From Streptacidiphilus sp. PB12-B1b (lineage in GTDB: Bacteria; Actinomycetota; Actinomycetes; Streptomycetales; Streptomycetaceae), in the NCBI RefSeq assembly GCF_014084125.1, contig NZ_CP048405.1:7254001-7318000 (forward strand): a stretch of DNA of 64,000 nt, given 5' to 3'. The stretch's first letter is position 1. Each line of letters opens with the position of its first letter. The notes below the pieces were generated by a model. The model saw only the letters and a program-made list of their open reading frames with translations, was not told where the DNA came from and searched no databases. This document shows positions 8,140 through 16,866 of this stretch, in pieces. A program made the position numbers and the translations under genes.

Positions 8140-10005
8140 ATGACACCCCTGCGCACATCGACGTCCGCAGCGCCGCCCCGCACCCGCCCCCGTCGCCGGT
8201 TCGGGCCGGGCGGGCTGACCCTCGCCGGAGCCCTGGTCGCCGGGACGCTGCTGCCGCTGACGCTCGGCGGCACCGCGCACGCGAGCAGCCCGAACGGCGG
8301 CGACGTGATCGCCAACCTCTTCGAGTGGAACTGGCCCTCGGTGGCCGCCGAGTGCACCAGCGTGCTCGGCCCCAAGGGCTACGGCGCGGTCCAGGTCGCC
8401 CCGCCGGAGGACTCCATCCGCATCCCGGGCAGCAGCCACCCCTGGTACGACGTCTACCAGCCGGTGGGCTACGACCTCAACAGCCGGATGGGCGACGAGG
8501 CGCAGTTCCAGTCCATGGTGGCGACCTGCCACGCGGCCGGGGTCAAGGTCTATGTGGACGCGGTGATCAACCACATGTCCGGCAACGACCAGACCAGCAC
8601 CGACTCGTACGGCGGCGACGGCTTCAACGTGTCGTCCAAGACGTACTCCGAAGTGCCGTACGGCCCGGCCGACTTCCACACCTCCCCGGCCAACTGCCCC
8701 AACGCCGACATGTCCATCCAGGACTGGAACAGCCAGACCCAGGTGCAGGAGTGCGACCTGGAGGACCTGGCCGACCTCGACACCGAGTCGGACGACGTCC
8801 GGGCGAAGATCGCGGCCTACCTCAACAAGCTGATCGGCTACGGCGTCGACGGCTTCCGGGTGGATTCGGCCAAGCACATCAACCAGGCCGACATGGCCAA
8901 TATCGAGTCCCGGCTGAACAACACCGCGTGGGGCCAACGCCCTTACGTGCTCCAGGAGGTGGCGCTGGGCGGCACCGGGAACCTGGCGCCCTCGGCGTTC
9001 GAGGGCAACGGCAGCGTCATCGGCTTCGACTACGCGGACGCGCTGAAGGCGCAGTTCCAGGGCAGCATCGCCAACCTCAAGACGTTCGGCCAGAGTTGGG
9101 GGTTGGAGCCGAGCGACAAGGACGGCGCCATGGTCGCCAACCACGACACCGAGCGCGACGGCTCCACGCTGAACTACAAGAACGGCTCGCAGTACACCCT
9201 GGCCACCGAGTTCATGCTGGCCTGGAACTACGGCGTGCAGCCCACGGTCTACTCCGGCTTCGCCTTCGCCGACGCGAACGACTCGCCGCCAGCCGACGCC
9301 AACGGCTTCGTGACCGCCACCGACTGCTCGTCCGGCGCCTGGGTCTGCACCGACCGGGTGCCGGGCATCGCCAACATGGTGGGCTGGCACAACGCGGCCC
9401 AGGGCCAGCCGGTGGCGAACTGGTGGGACAACGGCGGCAACGCCATCGCCTTCAGCCGGGGCAGCGGCGCCTGGATCGCCATCAACAACGGCTCCTCAGC
9501 GGTCACCGAGACCTTCACCACCGGCCTGGCGGCGGGCAGTTACTGCGACGTCATCCACGGCGACACCACCGCCGCGGGCGGCTGCACCGGCCCCGCGGTC
9601 AGCGTGAACAGCTCCGGCCAGGCCACGGTGACGGTCAACGCCGGCGACTCGGTCGCCGTCTACACCAAGGCCGCCTGCAGCACCGGCTGCACCCCCACCG
9701 CCCCGGCGGCCGGCACCGTCTCGGAGACCTTCAACGAGACCAGGACCACGGTGTGGGGCCAGAACGTGTACGTCGTCGGCTCGATCCCGGCGCTGGGCGA
9801 CTGGGATCCGGCGTCCGCCGTCCCGCTCTCCTCGGCCGGGTACCCGGTGTGGAGCGGCACCGTGCAACTGCCCGCCGACACGTCCTTCCAGTACAAGTAC
9901 ATCATCAAGGACGGCTCGGGGAACGTCACCTGGGAGGACGGCGGCAACCGCAGCGCCAGTACCGGCGCCTCCGGTTCGGCCACCCTGAACGACACCTGGC
10001 AGTAG
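8140..10005 (+). CDS. Secreted alpha-amylase (GH13) with C-terminal CBM20
   Basis: 621 residues. A twin-Arg-rich leader (PRTRPRRRFGPGG) with hydrophobic core ends at TAHA-SS (about residue 47). The GH13 barrel shows VDAVINHM (region I), GFRVDSAKH with nucleophile Asp about 237 (region II), VLQEVALGG with acid/base Glu about 272 (region III) and VANHDTE with Asp about 333 (region IV). A Ser/Thr-rich link leads to a CBM20 starch-binding domain (about 525-620: NVYVVGSIPALGDWDP, YKYIIKDGSGNVTWE). It hydrolyses internal alpha-1,4 bonds of starch outside the cell. Its length and architecture match classic Streptomyces amylases. Regulation by maltose through a MalR-type repressor is suggested by the upstream repeats. 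Confidence 0.95.
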   Translation: MTPLRTSTSAAPPRTRPRRRFGPGGLTLAGALVAGTLLPLTLGGTAHASSPNGGDVIANLFEWNWPSVAAECTSVLGPKGYGAVQVAPPEDSIRIPGSSHPWYDVYQPVGYDLNSRMGDEAQFQSMVATCHAAGVKVYVDAVINHMSGNDQTSTDSYGGDGFNVSSKTYSEVPYGPADFHTSPANCPNADMSIQDWNSQTQVQECDLEDLADLDTESDDVRAKIAAYLNKLIGYGVDGFRVDSAKHINQADMANIESRLNNTAWGQRPYVLQEVALGGTGNLAPSAFEGNGSVIGFDYADALKAQFQGSIANLKTFGQSWGLEPSDKDGAMVANHDTERDGSTLNYKNGSQYTLATEFMLAWNYGVQPTVYSGFAFADANDSPPADANGFVTATDCSSGAWVCTDRVPGIANMVGWHNAAQGQPVANWWDNGGNAIAFSRGSGAWIAINNGSSAVTETFTTGLAAGSYCDVIHGDTTAAGGCTGPAVSVNSSGQATVTVNAGDSVAVYTKAACSTGCTPTAPAAGTVSETFNETRTTVWGQNVYVVGSIPALGDWDPASAVPLSSAGYPVWSGTVQLPADTSFQYKYIIKDGSGNVTWEDGGNRSASTGASGSATLNDTWQ

Positions 10006-10034
10006 GGCAGTAGCCCGCACCGGGACTCCAGCAC

Positions 10035-10074
10035 CGCGTGGGCGGCGGCCGCACCCCCGGCCGCCGCCCACGCG
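10035..10074 (+). terminator. Terminator after the amylase gene
   Basis: CGCGTGGGCGGCGGCC (10035-10050) pairs with GGCCGCCGCCCACGCG (10059-10074), a perfect 16-bp stem with an 8-base loop, 30 bases after the stop codon. Confidence 0.85.
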
Positions 10075-10222
10075 CGTCCGTCCGGCTGCCGTGCGTCGCT
10101 GGGGCACGGCAGCGGCTCGCGGCCTGATAGCAGGTCCATGACAGGCGTACAGGTATACAATCCCCGTGGCCCGTTTCACGCAGCGTTGCGCACTGTTCTT
10201 CAATTGGCGCAGCCGGCCAAGG

Positions 10223-10345
10223 GGTTGGATATCCCAACCACTCGGTGAACCATTCCCCACGGAGTGGTTCACTCGGTAGCCTAGGCGGGCGCACCGGACC
10301 AATTCAAGTGCGTACAGGAGCCCTTGGCCCTCACTCAAGTGAGGG
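10223..10345 (+). promoter_or_regulatory. Cluster of inverted repeats before the XRE cassette
   Basis: Three dyads lie within 125 bp upstream of the XRE gene: GGTTGG-N5-CCAACC (10223-10239), GTGAACCA-N12-TGGTTCAC (10245-10272) and a CTCACT/AGTGAG dyad (CCTCACTCAAGTGAGG, about 10329-10344). They are plausible operators for the first gene of the cassette or for another regulator. The last could also be a small hairpin in the leader. Function is inferred from position and symmetry only. Confidence 0.45.
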
Positions 10346-10366
10346 GACGATTTCGAGAGGTGGCGC

Positions 10367-10864
10367 ATGGCTGCTGCCCGACAGCCGCGGACGCTGGCTG
10401 AGAAGCTCAACGGACTGATCGCCGCCGTCACTCCGAAGGACCGCCAGTCGCCCTACTCCGACAACGAGATGTCGGCGCTGATCAGCGAACGCGGCCTGCT
10501 GCGCATCTCCGCAACCAACATCGCCAACCTGCGCAGCGGCCGCAACGCCAACCCCACCATGGGCACCATCGACGCGTTGGCGCAGTTCTTCCACGTCCCG
10601 CCCGGCTACTTCCACCAGGACGCGCTGCCGCCGGAGGTGGAGCGCGGCATCGCCGAGGAGATCGAGGCCGCCACCCTGCTCAAGGACCTCGGCGTGCGCT
10701 CCATCGCGCTGCGCTCGGCCGGTCTGGCCGGGGAGGACCTGGTCCCGGTCCAGGCCATCCTGGACGTGCTGCGCCGCGCCAACAACCTTCCGCCGATCGC
10801 CGATCCGGTCACCGCCCAGACCGCCGAAGGCAGCAGGGAACCAGGGGCTCCGGCGTCCCCGTGA
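10367..10864 (+). CDS. XRE-family helix-turn-helix regulator, first gene of the ImmA/IrrE-P450 cassette
   Basis: 165 residues. The N-terminal 75 residues form an HTH with the segment YSDNEMSALISERG...ISATNIANLRSGRNANPTM and the helix TIDALAQFFHVPPGYF, typical of actinobacterial XRE proteins. A helical region follows (EVERGIAEEIEAATLL) and then a Pro-rich tail. The neighbour is an ImmA/IrrE-type metallopeptidase. In the ImmR/ImmA and DdrO/IrrE pairs the peptidase cleaves the XRE repressor to induce genes, and the same logic is plausible here. Dyad operators lie directly upstream. The next coding start is 39 bases downstream. Confidence 0.8.
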   Translation: MAAARQPRTLAEKLNGLIAAVTPKDRQSPYSDNEMSALISERGLLRISATNIANLRSGRNANPTMGTIDALAQFFHVPPGYFHQDALPPEVERGIAEEIEAATLLKDLGVRSIALRSAGLAGEDLVPVQAILDVLRRANNLPPIADPVTAQTAEGSREPGAPASP

Positions 10865-10902
10865 TGGTGACAGGATGGGTCATCGTCCCGAAGGAGACAG
10901 AC

Positions 10903-11433
10903 ATGTCGCGGTCGCTCCGTCGGCAGTGCGCGAAACTCGTCAAGGATCTGGACCTGCCCTCGCCATTCGACCTCGAACAGTTCTGCCGCAACCTCGGCGA
11001 ACTGCGCGGACGCCCGCTCACCCTGATGGAGATCGACCTGCCGTCCGCGCTGCCCTGCGGCATGGTGGCCGCCCTGGACGACCGCGACATCATCTTCATC
11101 ACCGCCGGGCTGACCGGGCCGCACCGCGACGTGGTCGGGCTGCACGAGATCGGCCACCTGATCGCCGGGCACCTCACCGACCCGCTGGCCCACCCCGACG
11201 CCGGCCGCTTCGTCTACACCCACCTCGATCCGCGCCTGGTGCGCAGCATCAACGGCCGCAGCAACTACTCCACACCCGAGGAACAGCAGGCGGAGCTGAT
11301 CGCCACCATGCTGTTCGCCCGGATCAACCGCTTCACGGCCGAGTCGCAGTGGTCGATCGCCGGCGGCGAGGGCGGCGTCGTCGACCGGATCAGCCGCTCG
11401 CTCGGCGACGGCACCACGCCAGGAGCCCCGTGA
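10903..11433 (+). CDS. ImmA/IrrE-family zinc metallopeptidase (COG2856)
   Basis: 176 residues from ATG 10903, which has a strong AAGGAGA Shine-Dalgarno; an in-frame GTG at 10861 overlapping the previous stop codon is weaker. The zinc motif HEIGHLIAGH lies at about residues 77-86, preceded by DIIFITAGLTGPHRDVVGL. The later EEQQAELIATML supplies the third-ligand Glu region expected for this family. Members act as cytosolic proteases on partner XRE repressors or as toxins of toxin-antitoxin-like pairs. Its 3' end overlaps the next start by GTGA, so it is translationally coupled to the membrane protein. Confidence 0.85.
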   Translation: MSRSLRRQCAKLVKDLDLPSPFDLEQFCRNLGELRGRPLTLMEIDLPSALPCGMVAALDDRDIIFITAGLTGPHRDVVGLHEIGHLIAGHLTDPLAHPDAGRFVYTHLDPRLVRSINGRSNYSTPEEQQAELIATMLFARINRFTAESQWSIAGGEGGVVDRISRSLGDGTTPGAP

Positions 11434-12692
11434 ACAGCGTCCTCTACCCCATCGCCGCCGTCACCGCCTGGCTCGCCTGCCTCTACAAGGCCCGCGACCT
11501 GCGCCGCCGGCGCAACCTGCCGCTGGTCGCGGTGGTCGCCGCGTTCGTCTGCCTCGGCGGCATCTTCTTCATCGCCTCCCCGGACGTGTGGGTGGCCCTC
11601 GACCGCGCCGCCCACTACCCGAACCTGGCCATCCTGGTCAGCCAGGGCCTGGTCATGCCGTACACCTTCTGCGTGCTCGCCGCCTGCGTGCTGTGGCGCT
11701 ACCCGCCGCACCGGGCACGGCAGTTGATCCGGCGCTCGGGGCTGGCGCTGACGGCCGTGGTGGTGCTGATGGCGGTGCTCTTCCTGGCCGCCCCGATCAG
11801 CGCCGAGGACCCGACCACCTACGTGCCGGACAACGCCCGCCAGCCGTACATCAACGCGTACCTGATGGTCTACATCGCCACCTACGCGGTGCTGCAGATC
11901 GTGGTGGTGCGGATCACCCTGCAACTCGCCCGGATCGGCGGCCGGCCCTGGCTGCGCCGCGGCCTGCGCATCAACGCCTTCGGCAACCTGCTGGCGCTGC
12001 CCTACTGCGCGGTGCGGATCGCCGACGTGGCGCAGCGCTGGGTCGCCCTCGACGCCGGACGCTTCGAGGACGTCGCCCGGCTCGCGGTCGGCATCGGCGT
12101 GCTGATGCCGCCGATCGGCTGGACCATCCCCCGCTGGGGCCCGCGGCTCTCCGCCGCCGCCGACTGGGCCCGCGCCCACCGCCCGTACTGGCGGCTGTAC
12201 CCGCTGTGGGACGCGCTGACCACGGCCGTCCCGTACGTCGTGCTGGACACCGGCGACCGGGCCTCGCTGCTGGGCGGGCGCCGTCGGCCGGGCCGGGTGG
12301 CACTGCGGGCCGGCTACCGGCTCACCCGCCGGTACGTCGAGATCCGCGACGCCCGGCTGGAGCTGCGCCCCTTCCTCGACCCGGGCGTCGCGGCCGCCGC
12401 CGAGCAGGCGGGCGGCCGGGCCGGGCTCGCCCCGGACCAGCTCGCCGCCGTGGTCGAGGCGGCCCGACTCGCCGCCGCCATGCGGGCCGTGGCGCTCGGC
12501 ATCACCCCCGAGCGGACCGCGCTCGCCCCGCAGCGCGACGCCCGCACCGGCGCCGACCCGGGCGGCGCCGACGCCGCCGCCGAGATCGCCTGGCTGGTCC
12601 GGGTCGCCGCCGCGCTCGTCGACTCCCCCGTGGTCGCCTCCGTGCTGGCGGACACCGATCCGCACGGCCTGCAGCCGACCAGCCGCACCTGA
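11430..12692 (+). CDS. Multi-TM membrane protein of the MAB_1171c type
   Basis: 420 residues from GTG 11430 (AGGAG upstream; GTGA overlap with the peptidase gene). The first 240 residues hold about seven hydrophobic helices (for example AAVTAWLACLYKA, LVAVVAAFVCLGGIFFIA, LTAVVVLMAVLFLAAP, LMVYIATYAVLQIVVV, LAVGIGVLMPPIGWTIP). A soluble tail of about 170 residues follows (YWRLYPLWDALTTAVPYVVL, LTRRYVEIRDARLEL). This layout matches a family of putative transporters or sensors repeatedly found in actinobacteria beside XRE and ImmA/IrrE genes. No enzyme motif is visible. I infer a membrane sensor for the cassette. It ends 24 bases before the P450 gene. Confidence 0.7.
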   Translation: MNSVLYPIAAVTAWLACLYKARDLRRRRNLPLVAVVAAFVCLGGIFFIASPDVWVALDRAAHYPNLAILVSQGLVMPYTFCVLAACVLWRYPPHRARQLIRRSGLALTAVVVLMAVLFLAAPISAEDPTTYVPDNARQPYINAYLMVYIATYAVLQIVVVRITLQLARIGGRPWLRRGLRINAFGNLLALPYCAVRIADVAQRWVALDAGRFEDVARLAVGIGVLMPPIGWTIPRWGPRLSAAADWARAHRPYWRLYPLWDALTTAVPYVVLDTGDRASLLGGRRRPGRVALRAGYRLTRRYVEIRDARLELRPFLDPGVAAAAEQAGGRAGLAPDQLAAVVEAARLAAAMRAVALGITPERTALAPQRDARTGADPGGADAAAEIAWLVRVAAALVDSPVVASVLADTDPHGLQPTSRT

Positions 12693-12716
12693 CCTGCCAT
12701 CACCACCGGAGAAGCC

Positions 12717-14045
12717 ATGTCGCCCCACGCCCCGACGCCGTCCGACACCGCCGCCCTGCCCAGCCTGGACACGGCGTTCGGCCCGGACCCGTACCCCCGG
12801 TACGCGCAGCTGCGCGAGGCCGCGCCGGTGCACCAGGTCCTCGGCCCGGACGGCGTGCCGATCTGGCTGGTCACCCGGTACGCCGATGCCCGCGCCGCGC
12901 TGGCCGACCCCCGGCTGTCGCTGGACCGCCGCAACGCCGCCCCCGGCAAGTACGCCGGCCTGTCGCTGCCCCCGGTGCTGGACGCCAACCTGCTGAACAT
13001 GGACGGCGCGGACCACTCCCGGCTGCGTCGCCTGGTCGCCCCGGCGTTCAGCGCCGCCCGGATGGACGCCCTGCGCGACCGGGTGCGCGAGGTGGCCGCC
13101 GGGCTGCTGGCGGACGCCGCCCGGCAGAGCGGCCCGGTGGACCTGGTCGAGGCGTACGCCGCGCCGCTCTCGCTCACCCTGCTCTGCGACATCCTCGGCG
13201 TCGACCGGGCCGAATCCCGGCGCTTCCACGGCTGGACCGCGCTGCTGCTGGCCCCGGCCACCGCGACCCGCGCCCAGCTCCAGGAGGCGCTGGAGGGCGT
13301 GGTCGCCTCGCTGGCCCGGCAGATCGCCGCCAAACGCGCCGAGCCCGGCGCGGACCTGCTCTCCGCCCTGGTCACCGCGCACGACGGCGACGACCGGCTG
13401 AGCGCGGACGAGCTGCTCAGCCTGGCCTTCCTGCTGCTGCTCGCGGGCTACGAGAACACCATCAGCGCGATCACCGCGACCGTCCTGGCCGTGGTCACCG
13501 AGCCGGGCCTGCGGCAGCGGGTGGCCGCCGACCCGGCCGTCGTCCCGGCCCTGGTGGAGGAGGTCATCCGGCACGACGGCCCGGTGGAGCTGGCGATCCG
13601 GCGCTTCCCGGTGGAGGACCTGGAGATCGGCGGGGTGCTGATCCCGGCCGGGGAGCCGGTGCTGATCGCCGTCGGCTCCGCGCACCGCGACCCGGACGCC
13701 TTCGACGACCCCGACGCCCTCTCCCCGGAACGGCCCCGGACCGGCAGCGGCCACCTGGGCTTCGGCCACGGACCGCACTACTGCCTGGGCGCCGCCCTCG
13801 CCCGGCTGGAGACCACCACGGCGTTGAGCGTGCTGCTGGAGCAGCACCCGGAGGCCGTCCTGGCGCTGCCCCGCGAGGAGCTCCGCCGACGCCCCTCGAT
13901 CCGCACCCGCGGCCTGGCCGCACTGCCGGTCCTGCTCGACCCGGCACAGGGCGAACCGGCACAGGACGAAGCGGCACAGGGCGAAGCGGCGCAGGACGAA
14001 CCGGCGGGACCGGCGGCGGACGGCGCCGGGGTCGGCAGGGCCTGA
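12717..14045 (+). CDS. Cytochrome P450
   Basis: 442 residues, standard for a soluble bacterial P450. The I helix reads LLLLAGYENTIS, with Asn where most P450s have the conserved Thr of AGx(D/E)T(T/S). The K-helix ExxR is EEVIR, and the heme loop is GFGHGPHYCLGAALARLE with the Cys ligand. The C-terminus ends in a duplicated low-complexity tail (AQGEPAQDEAAQGEAAQDEP). It is the last gene of the cassette and shares one transcription direction and tight spacing with the three regulatory and membrane genes. There is no ferredoxin gene next to it. The substrate is unknown. Confidence 0.9.
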   Translation: MSPHAPTPSDTAALPSLDTAFGPDPYPRYAQLREAAPVHQVLGPDGVPIWLVTRYADARAALADPRLSLDRRNAAPGKYAGLSLPPVLDANLLNMDGADHSRLRRLVAPAFSAARMDALRDRVREVAAGLLADAARQSGPVDLVEAYAAPLSLTLLCDILGVDRAESRRFHGWTALLLAPATATRAQLQEALEGVVASLARQIAAKRAEPGADLLSALVTAHDGDDRLSADELLSLAFLLLLAGYENTISAITATVLAVVTEPGLRQRVAADPAVVPALVEEVIRHDGPVELAIRRFPVEDLEIGGVLIPAGEPVLIAVGSAHRDPDAFDDPDALSPERPRTGSGHLGFGHGPHYCLGAALARLETTTALSVLLEQHPEAVLALPREELRRRPSIRTRGLAALPVLLDPAQGEPAQDEAAQGEAAQDEPAGPAADGAGVGRA

Positions 14046-14049
14046 CCGG

Positions 14050-14598
14050 TCAGCCGGCTGCGGGCGCGGCCAGTCGGCGCAGCACCGTGCCGCAGCGCCG
14101 GGCGTACAGGCGCTGGAACAGCGGGACGAGCGGCCCGGCCGCCCGGGTGTACCAGCACGCCGGGCGGCTGAAAGCGGTGACGGTGAACCAGACCCGCCCG
14201 TCCGGGGCCAGCTCCACCAGGAACGCCTCCTCGCCGCACTCCGGGTGCCCCGGCAGGCTGCCGTAGCCGAAGCCGCGCCGGTCCGGCTCCTCGACCGCCC
14301 AGACCACTTCGCACAGCCCGGCCGGGCCGATCCCGCCCCGGCCGATCAGCACCCGCACCCGTACGCCCGGCCGGGCCCGGTCGTCCGTGGCGGTCACCCG
14401 CACCCCGATCGCGCGGTGCATCCGCCAGCTCAGCACGGCCTCCCCGGCCGCCGCGCACACCTGCGGCCCGCTGCCGATCAGGGTCCGGTGCCGCAGGTGC
14501 CGGTAGCCGGCGGGCAGCGGCCCGGCCTCGGCGCCGGGCAGCCCGCCGGCGGCCGGACGGGTGGCGCCCACCTCGGGATAGCTGAACCCGTCGTCCAT
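14050..14598 (-). CDS. DUF1990 family protein
   Basis: 182 residues from ATG 14598. It begins FSYPEVGATRP and carries GYRHLRHRTLIG, WRMHRAIGVRV, GFGYGSLPGHPECGEEAFLVEL and WFTVTAFSRPACWYTR, the conserved pattern of DUF1990 proteins (about 170-190 residues, a START-like or lipid-binding fold is sometimes proposed). It converges on the P450 gene with only four bases between the stops. Its function is not known. Confidence 0.85.
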   Translation of the reverse strand: MDDGFSYPEVGATRPAAGGLPGAEAGPLPAGYRHLRHRTLIGSGPQVCAAAGEAVLSWRMHRAIGVRVTATDDRARPGVRVRVLIGRGGIGPAGLCEVVWAVEEPDRRGFGYGSLPGHPECGEEAFLVELAPDGRVWFTVTAFSRPACWYTRAAGPLVPLFQRLYARRCGTVLRRLAAPAAG

Positions 14599-14632
14599 CG
14601 CGCCTCCGCTCCACGGCCCCCGGTGTGCGCCT

Positions 14633-15343
14633 TCAGCCTAGGCCGTGGAGCTTCGCGTAGTTGATGGCGGCGGCGCGGTCCCGGGAGCCGGTCTTGGCGA
14701 AGATCCGGTTGATGTGGGTCTTCACGGTGTGGCTGCTGACCACCAGCCGGGCGGCGATCTCCGGATTGTTCAGCCCCTGCGCGATCAGCGCCAGGATCTC
14801 GGCCTCGCGCTGGGTCAGCCCGTCCGGCAGCGCCACCGGCTGCTGCACCGGCTGCCGCTCCGGCTGGGCGGACGCCGGTGTGGACGCCGGGCCCGGCTGC
14901 GGGGCCATCGCGGCAGCCAGCAGCGTCGCCTGGACCCGCGGGTCCAGCACGCTCAGCCCGCCCGCCGCGGCGTGCAGCGCCCGCGCTATGTCGGTGCGGT
15001 CCGCGTCCTTGGTCAGGTAGCTGCGCGCCCCGGCCTGCAGCGCGTCCAGCACCGAGTGGTCGTCGGCGTAGGTGGTGAGCACCACCACGGCCACGCCGGG
15101 ATGCTCGGCGGCCAGCCTGCGCGTGGTCTCGATGCCGTCCAGCACCGGCATCCGCAGGTCCAACAGGATGGCGTCGGGCCGCAGTTCGGCGACGAGTTCG
15201 AGCGCCCGCGCGCCGTCGGGGGCGTCGCCGACCACGTCGATGTCGGGCAGGCCGCCGAGGAGCAGCACCAGGCCCTCCCGGACGCTGGCCTGGTCGTCGG
15301 CGATGACGATGCGCAAGGGGGCGGCGGAGCCGGTGGCGGTCAT
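14633..15343 (-). CDS. LuxR/NarL-family response regulator
   Basis: 236 residues from ATG 15343. The receiver domain shows IADDQASVREGL, phosphoacceptor Asp in DAILLDLRMPVLDG and Lys in YLTKDADR. A Pro/Gln-rich linker leads to a LuxR HTH (LTQREAEILALIAQGLNNPEIA, VSSHTVKTHINRI). Its start overlaps the kinase stop as ATGA, so the pair is translationally coupled. It probably activates a nearby or unlinked transporter or stress operon; no target is evident in the sequence. Confidence 0.9.
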   Translation of the reverse strand: MTATGSAAPLRIVIADDQASVREGLVLLLGGLPDIDVVGDAPDGARALELVAELRPDAILLDLRMPVLDGIETTRRLAAEHPGVAVVVLTTYADDHSVLDALQAGARSYLTKDADRTDIARALHAAAGGLSVLDPRVQATLLAAAMAPQPGPASTPASAQPERQPVQQPVALPDGLTQREAEILALIAQGLNNPEIAARLVVSSHTVKTHINRIFAKTGSRDRAAAINYAKLHGLG

Positions 15344-16548
15344 GTGATCAGTGTGGCGGGTCGGGCGTCCGCCGTGTCGTCGCTGTGCGGAAGCTCCGCC
15401 GTCACCGTCCACCGGCCGTCCTGCGGACCGGCGGCCAGGGTGCCGTTCAGCAGCCGCAGCCGCTCGCGCATCCCGATCAGGCCGTAGCCGCCGTCCACGC
15501 CGCTCCTCGGTTCCCCGCGCGGGGCGCCGCCCTCGCCCAGGGCGTTGGTGACGGTCACCCGGGTGAGCCCGCCGGTGTACTCCAGGCGCACCGCGACGGA
15601 CTGTCCGGCCGCGTGCTTGGCGGCGTTGACCAGGGCCTCCTGCCCGATGCGCAGCAGCGCCACGGTGGCGTCCGGCGGCAGCGCCCGGGGAGCGCCGTCG
15701 ACGTCGAAGCTCACCTGGGCGCTGTGGTTGCGGGCGTGCGCCTCGGCCGCCCGGGCCATCTCGTCGGCCAGCGGAAGCGCGTCGGTACGCAGCGCGTGGA
15801 CCGCGCGCCGGGTCTCGGCCAGCCCCTCGGACGCCATCCGGTGCGCGGTGTTGAGGACGTCCACCGCCCGCCCGATATCCTCCTGGTCGGTCAACACCGC
15901 CCGCGCGACCTGGATCTGGATACTCAGCGCGCCCAGCGAGTGGGCGAGCACGTCGTGGATCTCGCGGGCGATGCGGGTGCGCTCGTCCAGCACCTCGGTC
16001 CGGCGCTGCTGGGCCTGCAACTCCCGCGCCTGCGCCAGCATCGCCTCGGACTGCGCCAGCATGGCCTCCGACTGCTCGGCGGATATCCGGTAGGCGCGCC
16101 GGTTATGGCCGATCAGCAGGCCGACCAGCAGCAGCAGCGGATATCCCAGGACCGTGCCGATGCTGTCGCCGTAGACCACGGCGCCGATCTCGACCGCCAG
16201 GATTCCGCAGCCCAGCACGGTCCACCCGGCAATCAGGGCGATGTCGCCGCCCGCGGCGACCGCGGCCGTCACCGCGAAGGCCACCAGGCTGTCGCCGTGC
16301 GGCAGGGTGCAGCCGAGGCTTCCGGCGACGCAGAGCACCCCCAGCAGCGGCACCATCCGGGCGCGGTCGCGCTCGCCGGACGGGTGCAGTTCGAGCCAGG
16401 TCCAGGCCAGCAGGCCGAGCCCGATCAGCGCGTAGACGGTGATCTGCAGGACCCGTGAGGGCAGGCCGACCGGGCCGCCGAGGAAGACCAGCACCCCGAC
16501 GACCGCGAAACCGAAGGCCCGGGCCAGGCAGATCGTCGTACGCAGCAT
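15340..16548 (-). CDS. DesK/NarX-type sensor histidine kinase
   Basis: 402 residues from ATG 16548. The N-terminal 150 residues contain about five or six hydrophobic helices (ICLARAFGFAVVGVLVFLGG, ITVYALIGLGLLAWTW, LLLLVGLLIGHN) with almost no extracellular domain. A coiled-coil linker includes a direct repeat SEAMLAQ-SEAMLAQ. The HisKA_3 dimerisation box is RTRIAREIHDVLAHSLGALS, with the phospho-His in EIHD. The HATPase_c domain has LRIGQEALVNAAKHA and GGYGLIGMRERL. It forms a two-component system with the overlapping regulator. An intramembrane-sensing kinase responding to envelope stress is the usual reading for this layout. Confidence 0.9.
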   Translation of the reverse strand: MLRTTICLARAFGFAVVGVLVFLGGPVGLPSRVLQITVYALIGLGLLAWTWLELHPSGERDRARMVPLLGVLCVAGSLGCTLPHGDSLVAFAVTAAVAAGGDIALIAGWTVLGCGILAVEIGAVVYGDSIGTVLGYPLLLLVGLLIGHNRRAYRISAEQSEAMLAQSEAMLAQARELQAQQRRTEVLDERTRIAREIHDVLAHSLGALSIQIQVARAVLTDQEDIGRAVDVLNTAHRMASEGLAETRRAVHALRTDALPLADEMARAAEAHARNHSAQVSFDVDGAPRALPPDATVALLRIGQEALVNAAKHAAGQSVAVRLEYTGGLTRVTVTNALGEGGAPRGEPRSGVDGGYGLIGMRERLRLLNGTLAAGPQDGRWTVTAELPHSDDTADARPATLIT

Positions 16549-16866
16549 CCCGGCATTATCGCGCCTCCACGACAGCAGTCCCGACGCTCCGTGCACAGCA
16601 GGCTCCCTGGTCGTACCTGTCGCCCACCAGGCGGTGCGCGCGCACCCGGCCGCGCGGCCGGGCTCCGCCACGGTACGGACCGCTGCCGCCCGGCCGCGTC
16701 GGAGCAGGGGTTGACCGGCGGGTTGAGACCGCCGCCCCGGGCCTGGTACCGCGCCCGCCGCGCGGATCATGCCGGAGGTCAGCCCGGACTCCGATCCGCC
16801 GATCGCCGCGGACGGCGAAGGTAGTGCCATCAGCCGCCAGTTCACCAGTTCACCAGGGAGTCAGCC
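16549..16866. other. Intergenic region between kinase and membrane protein
   Basis: About 318 bp of very GC-rich DNA between divergent genes. It must hold both promoters, but no clear -35/-10 pair, operator or small gene was identified. Confidence 0.4.

Noticed and set aside
10861-10903. Earlier GTG start for the ImmA/IrrE gene overlapping the XRE stop
   Set aside because: The ATG at 10903 has a near-perfect AAGGAGA site, while the GTG has none.
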